Origin: Hibiscus mutabilis
Taxonomy: Eukaryota; Streptophyta; Magnoliopsida; Malvales; Malvaceae
Direction of reading: 5' to 3'
DNA: 64,000 nt
Assembly: GCA_019671005.1 (NCBI GenBank)
Contig: CM033715.1
Location: 434,001 to 498,000 of the forward strand
Within the stretch, counting starts at the first letter, position 1. Every line of letters begins with the position of its first letter. The translations under genes were made by a program, and so were the position numbers. This document shows, in pieces, positions 38,117 through 48,783 of this stretch. The notes beneath the pieces were generated by a model that did no database searches, was not told the DNA's origin, and saw nothing but the letters and a program-made list of their open reading frames with translations.

Positions 38117-38290
38117 TAACTGTTGGTAACCAATCTATTGGTTGTCTAATACGGGTTAAGTCTGTAGAGGGCAATTATGAGACGATTGTCCCAACTCAAT
38201 TGCTTCATTCACAACACCAGAACTTGAACTCCTAATATTGCTTAAGGGATCTTATGCCTCATCCTACTAGACTAATTGGTTGTTGGTTAA
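38117..38290 (-). mobile_element. SINE-like copy (family A), minus strand
   Basis: On the minus strand: AATTAGTCTAGTAGGATGAG (A-box-like), GGAGTTCAAGTTCTGGTGTT (B-box-like), then GTGAATGAAGCAATTGAGTT. It is the best-preserved member of the family in the window. A truncated relative follows at about 38,435-38,545 on the same strand. Confidence 0.6.
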
Positions 38291-39054
38291 TAAAGTTTAT
38301 AAGAATATTAAAATATTGATAACTCCCTCCTCACGGCTGGATTGTATGGAACAACCTTCAAAAAATATTAGTTTACTCTTGGAGAAAAAAAACTAAAACC
38401 CTAAAATTTGTTATTTATATATAAAATAGTAATTTATTAATCAACTAATCTAAATCAGGTACAACAAAAGTTGATTATGGATCAACTTTCTCAACTCGCT
38501 TTACTCTATTCACAACGTCCGATTTAAACCAATAAAGTTGTGCCACAATTGTCTCTCCTACTTACTATGTGTATCTATCCCAAATTATTTGTATCCGATT
38601 CATTTCAATCCTACACATATAATTGAAACATGAGCATTCAAGATGTTGGTTATCATTATCCACGTTGAGGTGGTCCTTCTTTTCCCCATGGCTACTTGCT
38701 TATTTGACCTAATCTTTCCAAACTCAAATCTTGATCAAATGGATAGCATTTGAACAAAAATGTTAACCTTTTATTTATTTATTTATTTTCTTTTAGAATA
38801 GATAGAACCCATAGGTTTTTGGTTGTTGGGAACGTGGGATTTTAGTGTTTGAGACCATCACATGTCGTGTCGTTTAATTGGTCTTGAACTCTTGGATTCT
38901 AGTGCCTACAAACATTCTGTTAATTGTAATGTTGCATTGCCTGAAAGATACCCATGCTTGAATGCACAAGTTTTGCCTACAAACAAATTTATTTCTTGGG
39001 CCACCCATGAAAAATGACACCAATATATATATATATATGTATGGTGCGGGATAG

Positions 39055-39930
39055 AACAATTTTTAATCCCTGAATGTGGTAATTTTCTCGGTTTGGACCT
39101 AGAACTTTTTTGTCCAGACTAGTCTTTTTGGTACTATTAGAGTGTCCCATTATCAAACAAGCTAAAAATGGACCAAAATTTTCCTCAAAAAATAAAAATG
39201 GACCAAAATTCCAAGTTTAGATGTTGTGTGTTGGGAATAGTTCAGGGATCAAGTTGGTAAAAGTTACAAAATTCAAGGACTAAAAAGTTATTTTATCCCT
39301 TATGTATGTATAGTACATGTCAATTGGGCAAGACATGTTAATTTTGGATCAAGTTTATCCAAATCAAGTCGATTTGTGTTCTAAAATTTTTGGGTTGGGA
39401 TTGTTTTCAAGTTTAGTGTATTTCAAGTTCAAAGTCATTCAGATTAGTGTTATTCGAGTTTTTCAAATTCAGTCATCTTGAACTTAAGTTTAGGGATGTC
39501 AATTGAGCGAGGCGATTGCAGATGGTGGTTTCTTCACACCCATCAGCGTCCCGTTAATATTTAGTCCTTAAATTTAATATTTTTTTCAATTTAAATGTTG
39601 AACTTTTTTGTCCACATTAGTTCTTTTGATACTATTAGAGTGTCACATCATAAGGATTAAAAATGGACCAAAAATTCAAGTTTAGTGACTATGATGTGCC
39701 AAGAACAATTCAATGATCAAGTTGAGAGATGTTGTAAAGTTCGAGGACTAATTAATTTTGGATCAAGTTAATCCAAATTGGATCAATTTTTGTTTTTAGA
39801 ATTTTGGGTTGAGATTGTTTCAAGCTTGTGCTATTTCAACTATCAGTCATTCAGATTAGGTTTTTTAGTTGAGTTTTTCATGTTGAATTATCTCGAGTTT
39901 AAGTTATTTTAAATTACTTGCTCAATTTAT
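39055..39930. repeat. Diverged tandem duplication, two units
   Basis: Unit 1 (39,055-39,490) and unit 2 (39,555-39,930) share the same order of words: ACTTTTTTGTCCA, then TACTATTAGAGTGTC, then AAAAATGGACCAAAA, then ATTTTGGATCAAGTT, then AGTCATTCAGATTAG. Offsets of about 500 bp at the start and about 413 bp near the end show an internal length difference. No coding content. Confidence 0.55.
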
Positions 39931-40224
39931 TTAAATTCGAATTATTTTAAATTTAAATCATTTATTATTCTAATTATTAACTTTTTATAATAAATCGAAT
40001 TTGAATTAATCTGGACAAGTTTAAATCATAACTAATAATTGGCATACATAAAATATAGATGAAGTAAAGCATAGGCATGGATATAAATATGATACGTCTC
40101 GTATATCCATGCCTTTACTTTATCATGCAAATTGGCCAACTCATGAACCTTTTTTCCTATCTGAGATAGGGGGGCCTATAGCATTATGATCAACACTATT
40201 GGTGTGTTTTATGACAACTATATA

Positions 40225-40475
40225 TATTATATATAAAAAATCCGTTAATATAGTGTAAAATTTAAAAAAATTACATATTTTTTAGATTGTTGGTTGAGTG
40301 AAAATATACAATTGACATTAACAATAAAAAAATAAAAATATTTTTGGATGAAAAAAAAGTTATTAGTCCTTAATTTAAAAGTTCAAATCTTAATTATTAA
40401 ATTAAGTTAATCTAATGATAAAAATATATAAAACTTTTAAAGTTTACATATGTAAAGAAATTTTATTTATTACAA
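40225..40475. repeat. Hairpin element, GATGAGTGAAAT family (diverged)
   Basis: The left arm has TTTTTTAGATTGTTGGTTGA and the right arm has TTAATCTAATGATAAAAATA with TATATAAAACTTTTAAAG near the end. Same arrangement as 6825-7030, more diverged. Confidence 0.4.
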
Positions 40476-41896
40476 ATTAATATTTAGGATTTAATTTGTA
40501 ATGTTGTTATTTATGATTTAGGGTTTTTAAATTTTATTTATGAAAGAGTAAATAAATATATTTGTGTACTTTTTATACAACATAAGTATAAAAAAAATAC
40601 TCATATACAATGACAGATCTACTAGACTACTACTATACTTGCCTACTTGGGGGGCCCCTAAAATTTTTTAACTAAAAAATATAATAGAAAATTTACGTGT
40701 TTGAACTTTTGTCTCCTTTTTATAATTAATCATATTTCTGATCTTGATTTTTGGGTTTTTTCTTTATTTATATATAGTAGGCATAAAATTAAAAAAAATG
40801 GTCATAACGTCTGAATAGTTATATTATTCTTTATTCTTTGAGAATGATATGTTAATAAAAAATTATATTTTACATAATTTTATTAAAAAAATTGAATGAT
40901 ATGACATTGTTTCAAGTAATTCCTTTGTTTATAAAATAAAACACTAATAATTAAATTATTTTAAAAAATTTAAGATCAAAATAATTATTTACTCAAACGT
41001 TAAGAGTGTTTAATTAGCACTATGCGTTTGGTCCCGAAGTTCTTTTATTGCAGACACAGAGCATGGAGGAGACTCAACGATGGTCGATGGGGGTTTCAAG
41101 ATTTCTGTTCTTCCCATTGATTTTTCCTTTTCATGGCAGTTTCTAGGGTCCCCCATGCAATCATCCTCTCTTGTACACACACATACATAAATATTATATG
41201 TTGTAGACCGTAGATAAATCATTTTATCTATGGCAATATCAAATTTTATTTTAATAACGATCGAAATTATTAATGTTGGTTTTGGACGATATCAGACAAA
41301 GAAGTAAAGACAACGGTTGAAGATAGATTTGATAGTTCACTCGTCATAGGACGAACGGAGAGTCATAAACGGTGTTGATGTCGTAGAGTTGTCCCCTTTA
41401 TCTTCGGTCTGGGGTACTTATATTCTCTTGGTGCTATAGATAGAGTGATTTTGACGAGACCATATTAGGCTTAGTGATAATACTTTGATGGCATGCGGTA
41501 GCTAGACGGCTGTGAGCTTAGTCGAATTTAATAGTTATTTTATCTCAGCGCGGTGATTTTCGAAGCCGATGAGTCTAAAGGCGTAAAAGTATTTGGAAAA
41601 AAACTCTGAGCTCCTTGACATTATAGCATGGTGCGGGAACATAGGCGTTTTTTTCGAAGGTAAAATTTCCAAAAGTGTTTGGTGGAGATACAACAATATA
41701 TATATATGTATAATTCTTACGTGAATTAGATTCATAAAATTTTATGGTTCGTGAGTCATGATATAACTTTATAAAATCATATATATTTATCTTTCGAGTT
41801 GTGCCCTAGAATATTGTTAACTTCGGGCGAAATTAATTTCGATTTTAGGCATGAAAAACTTTTGAAATCGTATTATACCCTCGATCTATTTCGACC
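40476..41896. other. Intergenic; unrecognised GC-richer blocks
   Basis: 40,640-40,690 has a GGGGGGCCCCTAAAATTTTT phrase typical of decayed transposon ends. 41,010-41,222 and 41,280-41,640 are less AT-rich than the surroundings and could be old transposon or gene relics. The 70-codon minus frame at 41,010-41,222 resembles nothing I know. Confidence 0.3.
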
Positions 41897-42065
41897 ATGA
41901 ACAATTAGTTGGTTTGATGAGATTAAATGCTAGATCCTTTGAGTAAGGTAAGAAATTTAAACCACATTGTTATGAATAAAGCAAATTAGTTTAGGAGTGT
42001 TGCATAATGACTAATGAGCCTTTGTAGTACTCAAACCGAATTATTTAACCAATAAGTTATATAAT
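41897..42065 (+). mobile_element. SINE-like copy (family A)
   Basis: ATTAGTTGGTTTGATGAGAT at the A-box position, then GAAATTTAAACCACATTGTT and ATGAATAAAGCAAATTAGTT, in the same order as the copies at 19.03 and 46.33 kb. More diverged. Confidence 0.45.
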
Positions 42066-42461
42066 GATGTTTATACCAAAAAAATAATGTAATTTTATTA
42101 GTAACAAATACGTTTTTTAGAGAAATAATAATAAAAATTTATTTAATATACAAGCAGTTAAAATTTAGACTACACAATCTTATTAATTTCAATAATAATC
42201 CTTAAATCCTAAATCCTAAATAACTCAAATTTTAAATTATATAACTTAAAATCTTAAACCCTAAAAAATACAAATAACATTACCTAATGAAAAAGGTGGT
42301 GACAAATCTAGCATGATATTGAAAATGGTACCAAGAATGATGTTGAATCAAACATGGAGATGGAGTTGTAGGTTTGTTATGGAGCAGGGGTCAAATCATT
42401 GTCATTTCCTCTTAACTAAAGTGAAAATCTTAGATAATCAAAATCTTAGAGGATAACCATA

Positions 42462-42640
42462 GATCGAAGTTGGTTTAAGTAATAAGTGATTTGGTATCGT
42501 TTAAGTAGATTTTGAGTTTAAGATTTTACGTATATAAAAAAGTTCTCACTGAAAGATTCACTTACTAAAATCAGGTATGAAACGTGAGTCGATCCTGATT
42601 AATTAAGACAAAGTTCTAAAAAACCGAAAAAAACAATTAA
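42462..42640 (+). mobile_element. SINE-like copy (family B)
   Basis: GAAGTTGGTTTAAGTAATAA (A-box region) and AGTAGATTTTGAGTTTAAGA (B-box region), then GTGAGTCGATCCTGATTAAT, matching the order in the copy at 36,178. It ends in an A-rich tail (CCGAAAAAAACAATTAAAA). Confidence 0.5.
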
Positions 42641-43319
42641 AATATTTTTTAAAGAGGATATCTATAAATAACAATAATAAGGTACAGTGTATATAGAATG
42701 TTGATTTGAAGAATCTTAGATTATCAAAATCAAAATCATATCTCTCCTTTTTATGAATCATTTGTCAAGATTTTTCACCCAAATCAACCTCTCCTGCATG
42801 CCACATGAACAATCCCATCTTATAATCAATTATTTAGATATTTAATTAAATTAGTATCACGAATTAATCAAATACTAATCAGTTAAAAAAACTAAAATAT
42901 TATTTTTAAGTGGTAATAAATATTATATTCATCTTTGTATATTCTAAAGCATGTAATTATTATTTCAGCCAAAATAAAAATTTAAGTACATATTTTAATT
43001 AAAAAATACTTTAAACACTTATTATATACATAATTTGAGGACTTATTTTATAGTTGAACCTATATAAAATGTGATTTCCGGCTGAAAATGAAAAGACAAA
43101 TATTCCCAGGATGGCAGCTGTTATTTACGCAACAAGACAAGCCAGAGAAACTGACAGCACAGCATGTTGCCCTAAAAAGCCGCAAAAACCACTCTCTCTC
43201 ATCTCTATTTGTTTATTTACTTATTTATTTATGGAATTTGTCTTTTTCTCATTATTACACATATTACAGGTGTCTACGGATCAGTCTAGTCAAACTTTGA
43301 TTTCAAAATATTCAATAAA

Positions 43320-43616
43320 GTATATATATATATACAGTCATTAAATTATGAAAAAATAATCATTTTAATCATTGATCTTTTAAAAAATATATATAAAATA
43401 ATATTAAAGTTAATAAATTATTAAAAATAGATATTAAATTTTGTCAAACTGTTATAAGTAATCATTAAATCAATCGAATTATTATATTATTCTATAACAT
43501 ATAATGACCATTGTGTAACTGTCTTTACGAATTTGTAATAATTATTTTGTAACTTTTAAAAGATCAATGACCAAAACGATCATTTTCACGGTTTTGTGAC
43601 AATTGGTGTACTTTAC
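43320..43616. mobile_element. MITE, GTCACTAAA family (diverged)
   Basis: Starts with a (TA)n-expanded end followed by CAGTCATTAAATTATG and ends in TGTGACAATTGGTGTACTTT. Interior words (AATGACCATT, TTTTAAAAGATCAATGACC) match the family. The left end is degraded. Confidence 0.5.
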
Positions 43617-43644
43617 ATAAATATATTTCATGCACAAACATATT

Positions 43645-43974
43645 AGGTAAAGTACACTAGTAGTCACTAAATCATGAAAAAATGATAGTTTGGGTCACTG
43701 GCATTTCAAAAGTTATAGAATGATCATTAAATTTATCAAACTATTACAAATTGATTATTAAATGTACCAAATTGTTACAGAATGGCCATTAAATTAATTG
43801 AATTGTTACACTATTTTATAAGGTTCGATGATTATTTTGTAATAGTTCAAAAAGAATTAATAACCATTTTGTAGCAGTTCAAAAAAAAATTAATAACTAC
43901 TTTATAACTTTTAAAACATTATTGGCCTAAACAATACTTTTTCATAATTTAGTAACCACACGTATACTTTACCT
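43645..43974. mobile_element. MITE, GTCACTAAA family
   Basis: Ends: AGGTAAAGTACACTAGTAGT and, read inverted, AGGTAAAGTATACGTGTGGT, each followed by a TCACTAAA/TACTAAA block. About 330 bp. It lies about 30 bp from the copy at 43,320-43,616. The flanking duplication is not clear. Confidence 0.6.
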
Positions 43975-45514
43975 AAAATATTTAATCCACAAACCCAATA
44001 CGAGACAATTCAGATTGGTCTAAAAGAGTAGAGCGAGACGCCTCTCATATATGGATGAGTATTCCATCGAGTCCGGTCTAAAAAAATTGAGCTAGTCGAG
44101 TTAACGAATCATATTTTATAATTCAAATTTTATTTGAAATTTTTTAGTTGAGTTTATGAAATTTAGATCAACTCAAATTAAGTTGTACGAGTTTCTATTC
44201 AACTCTAATTGTAAATATTTATAATATTATGGTGTTAATTGATTTAATTAAAACAACTTTTTTATAACCATAAACGATATACATGTAAGATTGAGAGACT
44301 CAACTCAAATTTTAAAAAATTAATATACTAATTACTAAAAATTTAAATTATTTAAGTCTTATTTTATAATTTAAATTTTATTTGAATTTTTTTATTCGAA
44401 TCGAGTTTTATTTTTAACCCTACATATGCACGGAGAGATTTGATCACACCTCATTCATTTCTCTTAATCTTTTATGTTTAACTAACAAATTAACTTTTAA
44501 TTTGCTATTTGTTTGTTTTTTAATATATGAAAATTAATGTATTTTTAGAATCAATGTAAAGTCATATTATTCAAATTATTAAATATAATTAAAATAGTAT
44601 ATTAATGTATCTATTTTATAGTGTTAAGAGTTAGTTTTATATGATTAAATACATGAAAATGTAACTCAAAATTAAATAATTCAATTCAACAAGGACATAA
44701 AGTATACTTTTAAATTTAATAAAATATTATCAAGTATTTAATTTAAAAAATTATTCAGATGTCAATGTATTAATATAATAAATTATAAAACATAATTTTA
44801 TTAAATTGAAATATTTATTCAAACTCATACTTGAATATATTATAAATATATTGAATTTGACTTTTGTTCCTTTTTTATGTTTCAATTATTCTCTTTAGCT
44901 ACTTATTTAAAATAATTAATTAATTCATAATTTTTTATATAAAATAATCTAAAACTTATAGTTCCAATCATGTATACGTGTCACTTTTAAGTGTCTTCAT
45001 ATAAAATTTATATAAAGAATAAAGATAAATTACACTCGTGGTCACTGATATTAATAAAATACAAATTGAAATACCTATATTTTAAAATTTGTGTCGTAAT
45101 TTAATTGAAAAACTAATTAAAAGTATATTTTTAGTCGAAAACATAGCATTCACTATAGGAATTCCGGAGTGATTAATCTTTTTACGATGAGTGCTCCTTA
45201 AAGAGATAAATGACTGACCATTAAATAAGTTTTATTTTAATTGGTAGAAATCAAATCACTAACCAAATGATTAAAGGACAAAATAAATAACCACTACGTC
45301 TCACATCACAGTTACATTCAAAATTATAATTACGATTAATACAATCTAAGCTACTATAACCACAATCAATCATTACAATATAATCAAACTGAGTGGTAGA
45401 ATATATCTAAATCTAAACTATAATAAATATGGACATAATTAACACATTAAATCACTTGAAATACCATAAAAATTTAAATTCGAATTTGCGCTTGTTATTT
45501 TTCAATATGATATA
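43975..45514. other. AT-rich intergenic
   Basis: Nothing recognisable as a gene. 44,060-44,420 has GAGTTTTATTT/ATTCGAATCGAG-type words that look like a decayed dispersed repeat. Confidence 0.3.
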
Positions 45515-45644
45515 TGGAGTAATAGAGCAAGTATATTTGGACGATTAGCCAAGCTGTTCACCTTTATTTCCTCATATTTCTTTAGATCATGGGTTCTAAA
45601 CTACTAGGAACATTTCTTCCTTCTCCTAAGATGAACATCATCAA
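45515..45644 (+). mobile_element. SINE-like copy (family C), left of TRIM
   Basis: GAGCAAGTATATTTGGACGA, then ATCATGGGTTCTAAAC at a B-box-like position, closely matching 46,668-46,860 (GAGCAAATACATTTGGTCGG, GTCATGCGTTCTAGACCC). Its last part (CTCCTAAGATGAACATCATC) recurs inverted immediately right of the TRIM. Confidence 0.4.
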
Positions 45645-46011
45645 TGTCATGTCTGAAAAAAGGCGATATCATTAATCCTACATCGGAAAAGAAAAGGGAG
45701 GTCGTGAGATATATAAGTGGTGGCGCTGCACATCCTATCAGACATGTCTTTTAGGAAGAGGGTAATGGCCCCGTGACAAGTGGTATCAGAGCGATCCTTT
45801 GACTGTTCAATTTCATGCTGAGCCGTAGGGTAGGCAGAGTAGACAACTGTGACAATTGGCCAATCACGAGAACGAAAGCTCGTGACGAGGGCGTCACGAG
45901 GTTGGTGGGCGAGAATGTCACGTCTGAGAAGAGGTCTTGAGATATATAAGCAGTGGCGTTGTACATCCTATCAGATATGTCTTTAAGGAAGAGGATAATG
46001 GCCCCGTGACA
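45645..46011 (+). mobile_element. TRIM-type miniature LTR element
   Basis: The 5' LTR at 45,645-45,778 (134 bp) starts TGTCATGTCTGA and ends CCCCGTGACA. The 3' LTR at 45,916-46,011 (96 bp) starts TGTCACGTCTGA and ends the same way; it lacks an internal stretch of about 40 bp. Two bases after the 5' LTR comes TGGTATCAGAGCG, a primer-binding site complementary to initiator Met tRNA. The internal region is only 137 bp and non-coding. These are the defining features of TRIMs, which move using proteins of other elements. No 5-bp target duplication is seen; instead the flanks form inverted arms. Confidence 0.75.
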
Positions 46012-46324
46012 AGATTTATGATGTTCATTTTAGGAGATCTGGGTTTGAACACTTGTGTGTGCAGTGTGTGCGTTGTTAAATGTTAAGAAAAAGTATAAAT
46101 ACATACTACCATGTAGTCACACCAGTTTATATATAAAAAAGGGAAATAGTGACTCATTCTAATATAATGGCCCATAGCCCGAGTCTAAAACCTGATTGCT
46201 AACCCAAATTTTGAGTCGTTACAACAGGTGTGATTGACAAATGATAATAAAAAAAAATATACTAATAATTATTTTGATTAGTCTTTATTATGCATACGAT
46301 CTTGTCTTTATTAATGAATAGCAT
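46012..46324. other. Right inverted arm of TRIM, then intergenic
   Basis: 46,012-46,045 reads, inverted, CTCCTAAAATGAACATCAT, the mirror of the left flank. No other feature in the rest. Confidence 0.4.
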
Positions 46325-46490
46325 ATAATCAATTGGTCCGAGGGATGAAACACTAGATCATTTAAGAAATGTCAGAATTTGAATTTTGACGTTGTGAATG
46401 GAACAATTGAGTTGGAAGGATTACCCATTAATAAATCTTTATAGTACCTGATTCGAATTAATCATTCAATGAATCGAATATTAATAGTTA
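46325..46490 (+). mobile_element. SINE-like copy (family A)
   Basis: ATCAATTGGTCCGAGGGATG at the A-box position, GTCAGAATTTGAATTTTGAC at the B-box position, then GTGAATGGAACAATTGAGTT. Matches the order of the copy at 38.12 kb. Confidence 0.5.
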
Positions 46491-46667
46491 TACAAAATAA
46501 TATTAATGGATCGCACCTGAATCAAGGTATAAATTTATACATAAAATCAATTTATATTAAAAATTTCTTTGTTATTTGGTGTCACAGATTAATTAAACAT
46601 CTAAATAATTAAGATTTATAAACTAAATTTTTAAAGAATATAGTAAATTAGTAGAGTTATGTGAGCA

Positions 46668-46860
46668 AATACATTTGGTCGGTTGGTCAAAATATTCATC
46701 TTTGTTCTTTTATATTCTTTTAGGTCATGCGTTCTAGACCCACTAAGAATATTTTAGGTCATGAGTTCTAGACCCACTAAGAATATTTCTCTTCCTCCCC
46801 TAGAGTCTCTTCTCCCCTAGAGTCTCTTTTCTCTTCCCTCTAGCTAGGAAAATTAGATTT
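46668..46860 (+). mobile_element. SINE-like copy (family C) with internal duplication
   Basis: Matches 45,515-45,644. The segment TTTTAGGTCATGCGTTCTAG with CCCACTAAGAATA is present twice in tandem (period about 35 bp), and a CCCCTAGAGTCTCTT phrase is also doubled just after it. Confidence 0.45.
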
Positions 46861-47483
46861 AAAATTTGTCCAAAAAAATTAATAAAGTTATATAGATAAT
46901 TTTTTTAATTGCATCAAATTTATCATCGATATCAATTAATTGTATCTATTCGCCTCCGAAGTAAATTTATTGCATCAATTTTGCTGCTAAAGTGGTGGGT
47001 TATTGAGCTTTGGAACATCTTCAATTTGGGTTGTTATCGGTTTGAGCTTTTCGTGGCATTATTAATGAGGCTCGCCTTAATGTTTACTCGTGTGTCATCG
47101 TTGTTTATCAATTAATAAAGTTTCTTTTTAAAGCCCCAAAGTAAACTAAAATTTTTAAAATTAAAGCTTCAAGAATAAAATAGATGTAATTAAAAAGTAA
47201 GAGCACGATTGTTGATTTAGTTTTACTTCAGGAGCAAACTTACGCCTTAGACCTAATTAATAATAGCAGTTAATTTTATTGAATAAACAAAAAATATAAC
47301 AAAATTACAATGAGAGTCTATAACAACTAGAATCGACTAAAAAGAAAATCAAGGGATCAAACACATAATTTTGCTATTTTAAATGCCATTGTTGTAGTGT
47401 TGTTCCGACTCCAAGTATTACAAGACAAGATGAACATGAGAAATGTGATGTGCAATGGAGGTGAATGTTCCAAGTTTCGGAGA
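46861..47483. other. Intergenic, no gene recognised
   Basis: AT-rich. The 68-codon plus frame at 46,909-47,115 has no recognisable domain. Confidence 0.3.
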
Positions 47484-47618
47484 TCACTTGCAGGCTTGTA
47501 ACACTTTCTCGAATTTGACGATTGTGGCATCCGCGACCGTATGACGGTGTACATTCTTCCCTTCTGCAAAGTACTTCTCTTCAACGAGATAACGGAAACA
47601 TAGCGGATGATGGTAATC
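47484..47618 (-). pseudogene. Unrecognised coding-like C-terminal fragment
   Basis: On the minus strand a short frame reads LVEEKYFAEGKNVHRHTVAD and ends KFEKVLQACK before a TGA at 47,486-47,484. Its composition is protein-like and unlike the surrounding AT-rich DNA. No family is recognised and no upstream exon is visible (a stop precedes the frame). Possibly the last exon of a lost gene. Confidence 0.3.
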
Positions 47619-47784
47619 ATGTCAATATTAACAGATTTGTGGAGACTTATAAGGTTATGTAACCAGAAAACTTATCAGCATCAATCGATGCAAAGGTACA
47701 GTGGCAAAAGCCGAGCCATCGTTGTTTTAGTTTGGAGTTGAAATTTCGAGTTGTAATTTGTTGCTCATAATGTATCAGGGAAAA

Positions 47785-48338
47785 CAAGATGTTGGAAATT
47801 CTCTTTACTCTTCTCGTCCCACCGACCGTCCGATAACGAAGAGTATGATAGGCTTACCATCTCTGCTGCAGGTACTAGTTCTGGACTTTTAATACAGAGT
47901 TCATCACCTACTCCAAACAACGGTTGCAATGGAATCAGGAAGCCTTGAGTTAGAGCTCGTCAAGGTCAGGCTACCGCTTCACACAGCATTGCAGAGAGGG
48001 TCAGTCAATCTGTTATTTCTTATCTTCTAAGCTCGTAGTCTCGAGTTGTTTTTGTTTGAATTGCTGAAAGGATGAAGAATCTGCAAGAGCTTGTACCTAA
48101 TTCCAATAAGGTATTCTCTTCTGTATGTATTTTGCTATGGTCATTAAAAGGCCTAATAGGAGCAAGTTGATTTCACTTTGAGTGCGTGCCGGAAACAAGT
48201 ATGTGTCTATCTGTCTGTCTGATACGAATACGTTCGAATTTCCTGTATGTCTGATCTTGGTGAACTTTGCAGACCGAAAAGGCCTTTATGCTCAACGAAA
48301 TCATCAAGTATGTCAAGTTCCTTCAGCTCCAAATCAAG
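47785..48338 (+). pseudogene. bHLH transcription factor pseudogene (RGQAT/UNE12-LRL type), introns retained
   Basis: Recognisable by the basic-helix-loop-helix signature of the plant group containing UNE12 and LRL/bHLH66-like factors, which bind E-box DNA as dimers. An upstream piece at 47,785-47,871 reads RPTDRPITKSMIGLPSLLQ. In a different frame 47,872-47,998 reads PNNGCNGIRKP, a TGA at 47,946-47,948, then VRARQGQATASHSIAER. The codon in family members at that stop is usually Arg. A second piece at about 48,060-48,110 reads IAERMKNLQELVPNSNK and ends at a GT donor. A third, 48,273-48,338 after TTTGCAG, reads TEKAFMLNEIIKYVKFLQLQ and ends at GTAAG. The acceptor before the second piece is degraded and part of the basic region is missing. 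Retained introns show a duplicated gene, not a processed copy. It converges with ARID4. Confidence 0.8.
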
Positions 48339-48783
48339 GTAAGACTAAGCTTTTGTTAATGTCTCAAACCCGAGCCAAACTTCAGAAGAATAATTAATCA
48401 GAAGCCATTAAAATGTTTAACAGGTTCGTAGATACCTGATTGATTGATATGGAAGACACACCCTCAAAAACAACATGAAAGTTATAGCACTCCATTGTTG
48501 AACAAAAAAGCTAACTTGTTAAATCGAATCCAGCAAAATACGAAATATTTTTCTACAGTAACCCTTCTTCATCTATGTTTGATAGAATACAAAATATTGG
48601 GGAAATTAGGTGGGGGTGGACTCGTTAATGGCGTGATCTATATATGAGAACAACAATGGGGGCATACAATACAATAATTACATTTCCTAATATCATCGTG
48701 CCTCGTTTCATGCAGCATAGTGAGGAACAAAAATGAAATCGAAAAAAAAAGGCAACATACTTGTTGGGAATCTAAAGTGAGTG

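Noticed and set aside
41010..41222. 70-codon minus frame in a GC-richer patch
   Set aside because: No recognisable family and no adjoining exons; kept only as an unrecognised intergenic block.
43088..43344. Two overlapping plus frames of 70-77 codons
   Set aside because: Run into a MITE and TA-rich DNA; no domain recognised.
45781..45793. tRNA gene at TGGTATCAGAGCG
   Set aside because: Only the 3'-complementary primer-binding stretch is present between two LTRs; no cloverleaf.
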